DNA of 64,000 bases from Bacillota bacterium. GTDB taxonomy: Bacteria; Bacillota; Clostridia; Lachnospirales; Lachnospiraceae. Positions 51,794 to 60,782 of the stretch are shown here, one piece after another. Where the stretch lies: contig JAEZTJ010000079.1 in NCBI GenBank assembly GCA_023421505.1, positions 62,001-126,000 on the forward strand, in the 5' to 3' direction. Every line of letters begins with the position of its first letter. Within the stretch, counting starts at the first letter, position 1. A program made the position numbers and the translations under genes. The notes beneath the pieces are model-generated. The model was not told the origin of the DNA and did not search any database. It worked only from the letters and a program-made list of their open reading frames with translations.

Positions 51794-53209
51794 ATGGCAA
51801 AAAATAAAAAGCAGAAGAAAAATAAATTAGTAATTTTCTTTTTGGTATTTTCTATCCTAATACTGATTTTCGCAATTTTTTCCGGTGCATATTGGCTTGT
51901 TTTAAAAATGAGAGAAGATACGTTACAAAATAAGCCCGGAATAACCGAAGAAATTGTACAGGTCTGGAAGGATAATGATAAGAAGCTAGAGCAGGCAAAA
52001 TTAGAGGCTGCTGCGGAGCAGGAGCGCCTAAGAAAGGAAATGGAGGAGCGCAGGGAACTGATTGCTCAGGCAGACCAATTAGCCTTAGGCTACGATTATG
52101 ACGGGGCGGTTGAGCTGATCAAGAGCTATCAGGGGAAAGAGGGAGATTATAGAATTTATACAGAGCTGATAGCAGCGATTGACAGATTGAAGACAGAAAA
52201 AGAGGGACTTTTACTGTACGGCGGTTCTTATCATTCTGCTTCAGAGATAAATCATCTCTTTTTTCATATTCTGGTGGCTGATAATTCTTTAGCCTTTGAC
52301 GGGGACAGTATGTCCAAGGGCTATAATATGTATATGACGACGATATCTGAGTTTAAGAAGATAATTCAGAAGATGTATGAGGAAGGTTATGTTCTGGTTC
52401 GGATGTCAGATCTCGTTAGGCAGGTAACTGAGGCGGATGGTACGACAAAATTTGTACAAAACGAGATTTATCTACGAGAGGGGAAAAAACCCTTTGTGCT
52501 CTCGGAGGATGATGTCTGTTATTATGATTATATGAAAAGTGATGGTTTTGCATCGAGACTTATACTGGATGAGAAAGGTAAGCCAACCTGTGAAAGAACA
52601 CTTAATGATGGCGAAGTGGTTACAGGAGACTTTGATATTGTTCCGATATTAGATGCCTTTATCGAGGAGCATCCGGATTTCTCTTATCGTGGGGCAAAGG
52701 GGTTGTTGGCAGTGACAGGCTATGAGGGGATTTTAGGCTATCGCACCAACGATAAGGAAGCTCCTACTTACGAGGAAGATCTACAGGCAGCTAGGAAGGT
52801 GGTGGAAGCCTTAAAAGCGGAGGGCTGGGAGTTTGGTTCCCATAGCTGGGGACATAAGAATATGCAAAAGGAATCCTTGGCGCTACTAAAAAGGGATACA
52901 AAGAGATGGTTAGAGGAAGTGGGAGCTATCGTTGGTCCGACGAATATTTATGTATTTCCGTTTGGAATTGATATCGAGACAACAATTGGAAGCTATAAGA
53001 GTGAAAAGTTTACGTATCTGAAGGAAAGCGGCTTTGATCTATTTATTGGGGTATATAAGGAGCCCTGGATGCAGATTAAGAAAGACTATGTCAGAATGAC
53101 ACGAAGACCGGTCGATGGTCAGGCGATGCTTGAATTTCCTGAGCGGTTAGCCGATTTATTTGAGGTAAAGGATATCATTGATCCCGAAAGACCGCCAAGG
53201 GACTGGTGA
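51794..53209 (+). CDS. Membrane-anchored polysaccharide deacetylase-like protein
   Basis: 471 residues from ATG 51794. A basic N-terminus (KNKKQKKNK), one membrane helix (LVIFFLVFSILILIFAIFSGAYWLVL), a coiled coil (KKLEQAKLEAAAEQERLRKEMEERRELIAQADQ), then an extracytoplasmic NodB-like domain: FVLSEDDVCYYDYM (paired acidic residues), WEFGSHSWGHKNM (metal H-x3-H) and IYVFPFGIDIE. Family-3-type deacetylases with this architecture act on cell-wall polysaccharide. Motif 1 reads S-E-D-D rather than T-F-D-D, so activity is likely but not certain. Next to dnaE on the same strand, with its own terminator-separated leader. Confidence 0.8.
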   Translation: MAKNKKQKKNKLVIFFLVFSILILIFAIFSGAYWLVLKMREDTLQNKPGITEEIVQVWKDNDKKLEQAKLEAAAEQERLRKEMEERRELIAQADQLALGYDYDGAVELIKSYQGKEGDYRIYTELIAAIDRLKTEKEGLLLYGGSYHSASEINHLFFHILVADNSLAFDGDSMSKGYNMYMTTISEFKKIIQKMYEEGYVLVRMSDLVRQVTEADGTTKFVQNEIYLREGKKPFVLSEDDVCYYDYMKSDGFASRLILDEKGKPTCERTLNDGEVVTGDFDIVPILDAFIEEHPDFSYRGAKGLLAVTGYEGILGYRTNDKEAPTYEEDLQAARKVVEALKAEGWEFGSHSWGHKNMQKESLALLKRDTKRWLEEVGAIVGPTNIYVFPFGIDIETTIGSYKSEKFTYLKESGFDLFIGVYKEPWMQIKKDYVRMTRRPVDGQAMLEFPERLADLFEVKDIIDPERPPRDW

Positions 53210-53225
53210 GAGTGTGCCTTTTATG

Positions 53226-53254
53226 TTGACAAGCGTTTTTGAGTGGAATATGAT
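53226..53254 (+). promoter_or_regulatory. Sigma-A promoter for dnaE-pfkA
   Basis: TTGACA (53226-53231), 17-nt spacer, TATGAT (53249-53254). The transcript would begin near 53261 and its leader would contain the half repeat 53281-53373. Confidence 0.88.
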
Positions 53255-53280
53255 GTTCTATATATTATATTAGATTAGAT

Positions 53281-53373
53281 TGTCAAAGCCTATTTAGATT
53301 TTGTACTTCGTCATTTTGCACAATTTATATCTTCAAAATCGTGATCCAGAACATGGTTTGTTGTTTGAATACG
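53281..53373 (+). repeat. Half copy of the 220-bp inverted-repeat element
   Basis: TGTCAAAGCC, then TTTTGTACTTCGTCATTTTG, CACAA, TTCAAAATCGTGAT, AACATGGTTTGTT and AATACG follow, in the same order, the complement of the right arm of the element at 43836-44055. About four of five bases match. The other arm is absent, so this copy cannot form the long hairpin. It lies in the dnaE leader. Confidence 0.75.
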
Positions 53374-53433
53374 TATTCCTTGTTATATCAGCTTTAGTTA
53401 GGAATTTACATATTACAGGGAAGGAGGAGCAAT

Positions 53434-56400
53434 ATGAATTTTACGCATCTGCATTTGCATACGGAATACAGCCTTTTAGATGGTTCGGGTAAAATTAAGG
53501 AGCTGGTACACCGTGCGAAGGAGCTGGGGATGGATAGCTTAGCAATTACCGACCACGGCGTTATGTATGGTGTGATTGATTTCTATAAAGCCTGTCTTGC
53601 AGAGGGAATAAAGCCGATTATTGGTTGTGAGGTTTATGTCGCTCCAAACTCAAGATTTGATAGAGAAGTCGGTGCGTCCGAAGAGCGCTACCATCATTTG
53701 GTCTTACTAGCTGAAAATAACACCGGCTATCAGAATCTTATGAAGATTGTATCCAAGGGTTTTTTGGAAGGCTTTTATTATAAACCGAGGGTAGATTATG
53801 AGGTGCTGTCTCTATACAGTGAGGGTATCACTGCACTAAGCGCCTGTCTGGCAGGGGAAGTAGCCGGTAATATCCTGCGGGGCTTTTATGCAGAAGCAAA
53901 GAATGCTGCGTTAAAGCTAAGAAGTATCTTTGGTGAGGAGCATTTTTTTCTGGAGCTGCAAGACCATGGTATGCAGGAGCAGAAGACCGCGAATCAGGGA
54001 ATTTTAAGGCTGTCTACGGAGACCGGTATTAAGCTTGTAGCAACCAATGATGTGCATTATACTTATAAAGAGGATTCCGATCCTCATGATATTCTTCTTT
54101 GCATCCAGACGCAGAAGAAGGTTACAGACGAGAATAGGATGCGTTATGAAGGCGGACAGTATTATTTAAAATCGCCTGAAGAGATGCTTACTCTTTTCCC
54201 ATACGCAAAGGAAGCACTGGAAAATACCTATGTAATCGCAGGCCGTTGTAATGTGACGATAACCTTTGGTGAGTATAAGCTGCCGGTTTATCAAGTGCCT
54301 GCGCCTTTTACGGCTTTTGAATACTTAGGAAAGCTATGCAGAGAGGGTCTGGAAAAACGCTATAACCCAATTCCCGAGGAGCTTTTTTTACGCCTTGATT
54401 ATGAGCTTGATACGATTAGCAGTATGGGATTTGTGGATTATTTTTTAATCGTATGGGATTTTATTAAGTATGCCAGAGATAATAATATTATGGTTGGGCC
54501 GGGAAGAGGAAGTGCGGCTGGCTCCATTGTCTCCTATTCTCTGGGAATTACAGATATTGACCCAATCAAATATAATTTGTTATTTGAACGTTTTCTAAAT
54601 CCGGAGCGTTTAACCATGCCTGATATTGACATAGACTTCTGCTTTGAACGAAGGCAGGAGGTTATCGATTATGTAACCCGCAAATACGGCAAGGATAAGG
54701 TGGTTCAGATCGTTACTTTTGGTACGATGGCAGCGAGAGCGGTAATCCGGGATGTGGGACGTGCCCTAGATTTATCCTATGCACAGGTGGATACGGTTGC
54801 GAAGATGATACCAACCGAGCTTGGAATAACGATAGATAAGGCATTGAATGCCAATAAGGAGCTAAGCCAGCTTTATGAAAGCAATCCGGAGGTAAAGTAT
54901 CTGATTGATATGTCGAAACGTCTGGAGGGCTTGCCCAGGCATACCTCGATGCATGCCGCGGGTGTTGTGATCGGTAAAGCGAGTATTGATGAATTTGTTC
55001 CTCTATCGAAGTCCTCTGATGATTCCATTACGACGCAGTTTACAATGACAACACTCGAGGAATTAGGACTATTAAAAATGGATTTTCTGGGTCTTCGTAC
55101 CCTTACCGTAATACAGAATGCCGAAGCCCTTGTTAATAAAAACAGAGACACTTTGAATAAATTTAATATAAAGCAGATAGATTATAATGATGAAAAGGTA
55201 TATGATCTTATTGCTTCGGGAAAAACCGAGGGTATCTTCCAGCTGGAAAGTGCGGGCATGAAGAGCTTCATGAAGGAACTAAAGCCGCGTACGCTAGAGG
55301 ATGTTATAGCGGGAATTGCCCTTTACCGCCCAGGCCCAATGGATTTTATACCAAAGTATGTAAAAGGTAAGAATGAAGCTGGTAAAATTATCTATGAATG
55401 CCCTCAGCTGGAACCGATTTTATCACCTACCTATGGCTGCATTGTCTATCAGGAGCAGGTAATGCAGATTGTCCGTGAGCTTGCCGGCTACAGCTATGGC
55501 AGAAGTGATCTTGTCCGCCGTGCAATGTCCAAGAAAAAGGAATCGGTGATGATTAAGGAGCGGAAAACCTTTGTTTACGGTAATCCGGAGGAGGGTGTCA
55601 TAGGCTGTATCGGCAACGGAATACCGGAGGAGATTGCCAATCATATCTTTGATGAGATGATGGACTTTGCAAAGTATGCCTTTAATAAATCACATGCTGC
55701 GGCTTATGCGGTTGTATCCTATGAAACAGCTTATCTAAAATGCTATTATCCGGTGGAATTCATGGCGGCACTTATGACATCCGTTATTGATAATCCCGGT
55801 AAGGTATCAGAATATATCTATACCTGCAGACAGATGGGGATTGAAATCCTACCGCCGGATATCAATGAGGGAGATACGGTATTTACAGTATCACACGGTG
55901 CCATCCGGTATGCTTTATCCGCGATCAAGGGTATCGGTAAACCTGTAATTGATGCAATTGTTGCAGAGCGTGAGGAAAATGGTCCTTTCCAAAGCCTGAA
56001 GGATTTTGCTTCCAGATTATCAGGGAAGGAAGTGAATAAGCGTACAATTGAAAGCTTTATCAAAGCGGGAGTATTTAGTAACCTGCATTCTAATCGAAGA
56101 CAGCTGATGATGAGCTATGTGCGGATAATAGATGATATTGCAGCAGATAAGAAAAAGTCCTTAACCGGACAGATGACTCTGTTTGATTTTGGCGGAGAGG
56201 AAGTAAAAAAGGAGTACGAGTATAATCTGCCAGAGGTCAGTGAATACAATAAGGAACAGCTTCTAGCCTTCGAAAAGGAGGTGCTTGGAATATATGTAAG
56301 CGGTCATCCTCTGGAGGCTTATGAAAATAGAATAAACAAAAATGTAACAGCATATTCAAGTGCTTTTATACCGGAGGAAGAAACCAATAAGCCGAGGGTA

Positions 56401-56922
56401 ACGGATGGTAATACCGAGATGATTGGCGGAATGGTAACCTCAAAAACAATAAAAACCACAAGAAATAATAGTATGATGGCTTTTATAACAATAGAGGATT
56501 TGTTTGGTGTTGTTGAGGTTATAATATTTCCGAAGGATTATGAAAAATTTAAAACATTCATTGAACCAGATCAGAAGATTTTCGTTCGAGGAAAGGTATC
56601 CGTTGAGGAAGATAAGCCGGCTAAGCTTATTTGCCAGGATATCATAACCTTCGATCAGATCCCGCAGGAGCTATGGATTAAATATAAAAATCTGGAAGAA
56701 TTTCAGAAGGATGAACAATCCTTATACGCTATACTTGATCAATTCGATGGAAATGATATGGTGGTTATTTACTGTGAAATGGAAAAATGCATGAAGAAAT
56801 TACCAAAAAGTAAGAGCGTTAAAGCAGATACAGACCTAATCCAACGTCTTTTGACGATTTATTCTAAAGAAAATGTACGAATTACTGAAAAGAGTATTGA
56901 AAAACTAGGGAAAATAGATTAG
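53434..56922 (+). CDS. dnaE: DNA polymerase III alpha subunit DnaE
   Basis: 1162 residues. N-terminal PHP domain (FTHLHLHTEYSLLDGSGKIKEL...AITDHGVMYG), C-family polymerase core with VGPGRGSAAGSIVSYSLGITDIDPIKYNLLFERFLNPERLTMPDIDIDF (catalytic aspartates at 397, 399 and 401), PRHTSMHAAGVVI, and YQEQVMQI...GRSDLVRRAMSKKK. A tandem HhH and an OB domain (IGGMVTSKTIKTTRNNSMMAFITIEDLFGVVEVIIFPKDYEKF) complete it. This is the DnaE, not PolC, type. AAGGAGGAGC before ATG 53434. pfkA follows 44 bp later, a neighbourhood conserved in Firmicutes. Confidence 0.96.
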   Translation: MNFTHLHLHTEYSLLDGSGKIKELVHRAKELGMDSLAITDHGVMYGVIDFYKACLAEGIKPIIGCEVYVAPNSRFDREVGASEERYHHLVLLAENNTGYQNLMKIVSKGFLEGFYYKPRVDYEVLSLYSEGITALSACLAGEVAGNILRGFYAEAKNAALKLRSIFGEEHFFLELQDHGMQEQKTANQGILRLSTETGIKLVATNDVHYTYKEDSDPHDILLCIQTQKKVTDENRMRYEGGQYYLKSPEEMLTLFPYAKEALENTYVIAGRCNVTITFGEYKLPVYQVPAPFTAFEYLGKLCREGLEKRYNPIPEELFLRLDYELDTISSMGFVDYFLIVWDFIKYARDNNIMVGPGRGSAAGSIVSYSLGITDIDPIKYNLLFERFLNPERLTMPDIDIDFCFERRQEVIDYVTRKYGKDKVVQIVTFGTMAARAVIRDVGRALDLSYAQVDTVAKMIPTELGITIDKALNANKELSQLYESNPEVKYLIDMSKRLEGLPRHTSMHAAGVVIGKASIDEFVPLSKSSDDSITTQFTMTTLEELGLLKMDFLGLRTLTVIQNAEALVNKNRDTLNKFNIKQIDYNDEKVYDLIASGKTEGIFQLESAGMKSFMKELKPRTLEDVIAGIALYRPGPMDFIPKYVKGKNEAGKIIYECPQLEPILSPTYGCIVYQEQVMQIVRELAGYSYGRSDLVRRAMSKKKESVMIKERKTFVYGNPEEGVIGCIGNGIPEEIANHIFDEMMDFAKYAFNKSHAAAYAVVSYETAYLKCYYPVEFMAALMTSVIDNPGKVSEYIYTCRQMGIEILPPDINEGDTVFTVSHGAIRYALSAIKGIGKPVIDAIVAEREENGPFQSLKDFASRLSGKEVNKRTIESFIKAGVFSNLHSNRRQLMMSYVRIIDDIAADKKKSLTGQMTLFDFGGEEVKKEYEYNLPEVSEYNKEQLLAFEKEVLGIYVSGHPLEAYENRINKNVTAYSSAFIPEEETNKPRVTDGNTEMIGGMVTSKTIKTTRNNSMMAFITIEDLFGVVEVIIFPKDYEKFKTFIEPDQKIFVRGKVSVEEDKPAKLICQDIITFDQIPQELWIKYKNLEEFQKDEQSLYAILDQFDGNDMVVIYCEMEKCMKKLPKSKSVKADTDLIQRLLTIYSKENVRITEKSIEKLGKID

Positions 56923-56966
56923 AATACTGTCGTTATTTAGTTGTTAATTAATCGGAGGTTATCATA

Positions 56967-57938
56967 ATGGGAAATGTTAAGACAATCGGTGTATTAACCA
57001 GCGGTGGGGATGCACCGGGTATGAATGCTGCAATTAGAGCAGTGGTTAGAACCGCATTATCAGCCGGAATTAAAGTAAAAGGAATACTGAGAGGTTATAA
57101 TGGCTTGTTAGAAGAAGACATTATAGATATGGATTCCAAAAGTGTATCAGAAATTATTCAAAGAGGCGGAACTATCCTTTATACCGCACGTTGTCTTGAG
57201 ATGCTAAAGCCCGAGATTCAAGATAAGGCTGCTGATATCTGCAGAAAACATGAGATTGACGGACTAGTAGTAATCGGAGGAGACGGCTCCTTTAAGGGTG
57301 CACAGCAATTAGCAAGAAGAGGAATTAATGCTGTTGGTATTCCCGGAACGATTGATCTTGATATTGCCTGTACGGATTATACGATTGGATTCGATACTGC
57401 GGTTAATACTGCTATGGAGACAATCGATAAGGTAAGGGATACCTCAACCTCTCATGAGAGATGCAGTATTATTGAAGTAATGGGTAGAAAAGCAGGATAT
57501 ATTGCACTGTGGTGCGGTATTGCGAATGGTGCGGAAGAAATCCTGATCTCAGAACGCTATGATTATGATGAGCAAAGAATTATTAACAGTATTGTTGAGA
57601 AACGTAAGATCGGTAAGAAGCATTATATTATCGTGAATGCAGAAGGTATTGGTGACTCTAACGGTATGGCGAAAAGAATTGAAGCAGCAACCGGTATGGA
57701 GACGAGAGCTACCATCATTGGGCATGCACAAAGAGGCGGAAGCCCTACTACCAGAGACCGTGTATATGCTTCCATGATGGGAGCCAGAGCGGTAGATTTA
57801 TTGGTAGCGGGAGCTACTAAGAGAATTGTAGGCTACAAGGACGGTAAATTTGTAGACTATGATATTGAAGAAGGTTTGGCAATGACGAAGGATGTTGACC
57901 AGTATATGTATGAATTATCCAGCAGACTTTCCAGATAG
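56967..57938 (+). CDS. pfkA: ATP-dependent 6-phosphofructokinase
   Basis: 323 residues. GVLTSGGDAPGMNAAIRAVVRTAL (ATP site, Gly12-like), GGDGS (104-108), GIPGTIDLDIACTDYTIGFDTAVNTAMETIDKVRDTSTSHERCSIIEVMGRKAGYIAL and GHAQRGGSPTTRDRVYASMMGARAV. The catalytic base Asp130 and the Mg-binding Asp132 are kept, but the residue between them, usually Asn (TIDND), is Leu131. The small Gly after GGD (GGDGS) marks the ATP-, not pyrophosphate-, dependent form. Commits fructose-6-phosphate to glycolysis. Its product, fructose-1,6-bisphosphate, activates HprK encoded in the same region. Ribosome site CGGAGG. Confidence 0.95.
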   Translation: MGNVKTIGVLTSGGDAPGMNAAIRAVVRTALSAGIKVKGILRGYNGLLEEDIIDMDSKSVSEIIQRGGTILYTARCLEMLKPEIQDKAADICRKHEIDGLVVIGGDGSFKGAQQLARRGINAVGIPGTIDLDIACTDYTIGFDTAVNTAMETIDKVRDTSTSHERCSIIEVMGRKAGYIALWCGIANGAEEILISERYDYDEQRIINSIVEKRKIGKKHYIIVNAEGIGDSNGMAKRIEAATGMETRATIIGHAQRGGSPTTRDRVYASMMGARAVDLLVAGATKRIVGYKDGKFVDYDIEEGLAMTKDVDQYMYELSSRLSR

Positions 57939-58422
57939 CCTATCCTATGCATAACACAGACTTCGTAGATTAATAAAGGAAGAATTCATTTGATTTATAC
58001 TTTCTAGTAATATAGCTATAACCTGTACAGATAATTATTTGTCTGTACAGGTTATTTTTATTTATAGAATTCACAAAATAGATACATTAATTTACTGCCT
58101 TAAGCAATGTACCGTGGATTTTTATCGCGTCGGTTATAATTGCCTGTATCTCAGTAGCAGCTGCGATTTCGCTGTACACAATCAGAAGCGTAATGAAAAG
58201 CGGGATCATCGAATCGATAAGACAAGTTGAGTAAACGATATCTTTACAAAGTCCCTTTATTATGGAACGTTTTAAGTTACATATGCGTCTAATGATTAAG
58301 GAGACAGATTATTTGCTTATTTATTTAGGCATTTACATCATTTGTCTGTCCATGTATACTATACTTTAGGTGTGTGAATTATGGGACGGTATGTAAAAGG
58401 TATAGTATAGGGGGATAACAGG
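57939..58422. other. Intergenic region between pfkA and the ECF sigma gene
   Basis: 485 bp. It contains the pfkA terminator (58018-58060). The stretch 58060-58350 shows no gene with a ribosome site. TATACTATAC near 58355-58365 could be part of the promoter for the ECF operon. Confidence 0.5.
58018..58060 (+). terminator. Intrinsic terminator after pfkA
   Basis: Perfect 14-bp stem ATAACCTGTACAGA (58018-58031) with TCTGTACAGGTTAT (58042-58055), followed by TTTTTATTT. Confidence 0.94.
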
Positions 58423-58974
58423 ATGCCAAAGGATGAACAAAATGACCTCTTGGAAGATAGGCTCACTTACGATATAGAGACTCTGATCCGACAATATGGC
58501 AATGATGTACTCAGAACTGCTTATATGTATGTAAGGGATAATAATTTAGCAGAGGATATTTTTCAAGATGTTTTTATCAAAGTAAATCAAAAGCTTTCTA
58601 CCTTTGAAGGAAATTCAAATATTAAGACTTGGATTATACGGATCACAATTAATACCTGTAAGGATTATTTAAAAAGCGCCTGGAATAAGCGTGTCGTTCC
58701 TATGACGGATTATCAGGAGGATATGGTAATCAGTGATATGGATTATGAGGATGTGGAAAAAAAGGATACGAGGGAGTTGGTACGCAAAACGGTGCTTACA
58801 CTTCCGGCTAAATATAAAGATATTGTTATCTGTGTATACTTCCAGGATATGTCGATTACAGAAGCGGCGAATGCACTGCATATCGCTGAGGGTACAGCGA
58901 AGAGCAGACTCTCAAGAGCCCGGCAGAAATTAAAAACAGTATTGGAAGGGAGGATATCAGATGAGCTTAAATAA
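58423..58974 (+). CDS. ECF-type sigma-70 family RNA polymerase sigma factor
   Basis: 183 residues from ATG 58423 (GGGGGAT upstream). Region 2: IRQYGNDVLRTAYMYVRDNNLAEDIFQDVFIKVNQKLSTFEGNSNIKTWIIRITINTCKDYLKSAWNKR. Region 4: LPAKYKDIVICVYFQDMSITEAANALHIAEGTAKSRLSRARQKLK. No regions 1.1 or 3, so a group-4 (ECF) factor of the SigV/SigW-like type. The last 14 bases overlap the next gene, a membrane protein that looks like its anti-sigma partner. It probably responds to envelope stress and autoregulates (inference). Confidence 0.92.
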   Translation: MPKDEQNDLLEDRLTYDIETLIRQYGNDVLRTAYMYVRDNNLAEDIFQDVFIKVNQKLSTFEGNSNIKTWIIRITINTCKDYLKSAWNKRVVPMTDYQEDMVISDMDYEDVEKKDTRELVRKTVLTLPAKYKDIVICVYFQDMSITEAANALHIAEGTAKSRLSRARQKLKTVLEGRISDELK

Positions 58975-60127
58975 TAAAATGCGTGATAAGAAGCTTGCTT
59001 CAAAGAATAATTATTCTGATCATGAAAATGACGATTTAAATATTAAATTACATCTGAATACCTCATTTGACTTAAGCGGGATCAATGTATCAGAGGAATT
59101 AATAAATAAAACCCTTGAGGCAATCAAAGAAAGAGAGCCGGAGAAGCAGAGAGAACAAAAAATAAATAGAAAGCTTTCCATATACAAAAATGCATATCGT
59201 ATAGCAGGAGCTTGTGCGGCTGTACTTGTAGTGGCAGCAGGTATCCACTTTATGGGGACTACTGGCGGTAAGAAAGCTGACCTTAATAATTCTAATTTAT
59301 TTGTAGCTTTTGATACAAGCTTAGATGCTTCTTCTAATACAACGGGTAATTCAGCAGAAAAAAAAGACGGAAATGCAGGCGCAGCTTCTGTCGGAGAAAA
59401 GGAAATGCAGAGCTCCAGTGAAACCCCTAAAGAAGCGGAACAGCCTTTATTTGATGATACTGCTTTATCCTCTGCTGAAGCAGATAATGTGCAATCTGAG
59501 TATAATTTTAAGAGTACTTTACAGGGGAACGCAGATGCCTCAGTTGTGGAAGGTACAGATAATTCAGGAACCGAAGCTTCCAGTGACATAAAGACTGAAG
59601 CAGGTAATGGTATGAAGTCAGCTTCACAGGGCTCTGAAATAGAGAGCTCAAAGGAAGAGGCTGCTGATAATAGAGAGATGGCAGCGGCTGATCAAGGGAC
59701 GAGGAAGGATACCAATGATGCTAATAAAAAAGATGCGGTTTTATTATTTCGTGGTGTTGAAACAGATGACATAGCCTTCCGTGATATCTTTCTGGCAGAC
59801 CCCCAACAGGCTGAATATATTCAAATTAAAGATGTGGAAAATAATTCAGTCATTCAGCTTAAGAGTCAGGAGCAAATTATCGATTTTTATTCCATCATGG
59901 AAAAATATAAATACTCCAAAGGTACAGATGCACCTGTAACCCAAAGTTATGTAATTGAGGTAAAAAGCCAGCAAACTGAGGAAGTCTTATATACCCTGGA
60001 GATAGGGGATGCCATTACAATCAGCAAAGAGGCTGGGGATGAAATCAGCGAAATGAATTATATGGTTGATGATGAAGAAGCCTTGATACAGTCAATCAAT
60101 TCGTTTTATTTAAGAAACGCAAAATGA
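58961..60127 (+). CDS. Probable membrane-bound anti-sigma factor
   Basis: 388 residues. A cytosolic N-terminus of about 80 residues (DDLNIKLHLNTSFDLSGINVSEELINKTLEAIKEREPEKQREQKINRKLSIYKNAY), one membrane helix (IAGACAAVLVVAAGIHF), then an external low-complexity Ser/Ala/Glu linker (about residues 110-270). A compact C-terminal domain ends it (VLLFRGVETDDIAFRDIFLADPQQAEYIQIKDVENNSVIQLKSQEQIIDFYSIME...). GAGGATATCAG precedes ATG 58961 inside the sigma gene. The overlap, single helix and position are those of ECF anti-sigma factors. No ZAS zinc motif is present, so it is of the non-zinc kind, like RsiV. Confidence 0.7.
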   Translation: MSLNNKMRDKKLASKNNYSDHENDDLNIKLHLNTSFDLSGINVSEELINKTLEAIKEREPEKQREQKINRKLSIYKNAYRIAGACAAVLVVAAGIHFMGTTGGKKADLNNSNLFVAFDTSLDASSNTTGNSAEKKDGNAGAASVGEKEMQSSSETPKEAEQPLFDDTALSSAEADNVQSEYNFKSTLQGNADASVVEGTDNSGTEASSDIKTEAGNGMKSASQGSEIESSKEEAADNREMAAADQGTRKDTNDANKKDAVLLFRGVETDDIAFRDIFLADPQQAEYIQIKDVENNSVIQLKSQEQIIDFYSIMEKYKYSKGTDAPVTQSYVIEVKSQQTEEVLYTLEIGDAITISKEAGDEISEMNYMVDDEEALIQSINSFYLRNAK

Positions 60128-60174
60128 TTTGACAGCCTAAGAAACATGCCTGTCCTTTGAATGAAAGAATAAAA

Positions 60175-60221
60175 ATAAGGTTCCTGCAGTTACTTCTATC
60201 AGTATATTGCAGGTACCTTAT
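60175..60221. terminator. Bidirectional terminator between convergent genes
   Basis: ATAAGGTTCCTGCA (60175-60188) pairs with TGCAGGTACCTTAT (60208-60221) with one mismatch. It is preceded by an A-run and followed by a T-rich stretch, so it can serve both the anti-sigma gene and the small gene on the other strand. Confidence 0.8.
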
Positions 60222-60268
60222 GTTATTTATCTATATTATAATTATGACATTTCTGGTGTAACATATTA

Positions 60269-60532
60269 TTATTGCTCATCTTCGGAAAGCGAAGTGTCTT
60301 CATCTGAGGAAGAATTTACTTCATCTCCGGTCATATTAATCGTAACGTATTCCCTGGAATCATCATCGTCTTCGTTGTCTTCTTCTGTATCGAATTCTTC
60401 GAAATCATCCTCGAAATCGTCAAAATCATCTGAGGAATCCTTTTTTATAAATTTCTTATAGATATAATAAGCACCTGCTGCTAAAGATGCTAATGCAACA
60501 GTACCAAATATAAATTTACCAAGCTTTTTCAT
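60269..60532 (-). CDS. Small acidic membrane-anchored protein
   Basis: 87 residues, minus strand. A basic start and one membrane helix (KKLGKFIFGTVALASLAAGAYYIYKKFIKK) are followed by a strikingly acidic tail: 30 or so Asp/Glu in about 50 residues (DDFDDFEDDFEEFDTEEDNEDDDD), then YVTINMTGDEVN and SSSDEDTSLSEDEQ. GAAAGGAAG precedes ATG. Similar short YtxH-like proteins occur in Firmicutes, but the function is unknown. The frame on the opposite strand is Ser-rich and is clearly the shadow. Confidence 0.75.
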   Translation of the reverse strand: MKKLGKFIFGTVALASLAAGAYYIYKKFIKKDSSDDFDDFEDDFEEFDTEEDNEDDDDSREYVTINMTGDEVNSSSDEDTSLSEDEQ

Positions 60533-60782
60533 ATTCTACTACTTCCTTTCTGTTTTATTAATAATTATATACTATTATTTCATTATAATTCGGATTTGGT
60601 AAAAAATAAAGTAAAAGTTCTATAAACTTGAAAAAATTGCTAGGGAATTCTGTATAAACAAGCAATGATCTGCCCAATTTAATATTAATATACGATTACC
60701 ACCTTTACATTTATTCATAAATATTTTATGATTGATTTGGCTGTATGAATTACTCATATAAGGGAAAGGCAGGAAATATAAA

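Noticed and set aside
58039..58230. A 63-residue frame after pfkA.
   Set aside because: It starts inside the pfkA terminator, has no ribosome site and no family resemblance.
59020..59589. A 189-residue frame on the minus strand inside the anti-sigma gene.
   Set aside because: It mirrors the low-complexity Ser/Ala/Glu coding sequence of the plus-strand gene, has no ribosome site and no domain.
60207..60461. A Ser-rich plus-strand frame opposite the small acidic protein.
   Set aside because: The Ser repeats are the complement of Asp/Glu codons; the minus-strand frame has the signal-anchor, ribosome site and ATG.
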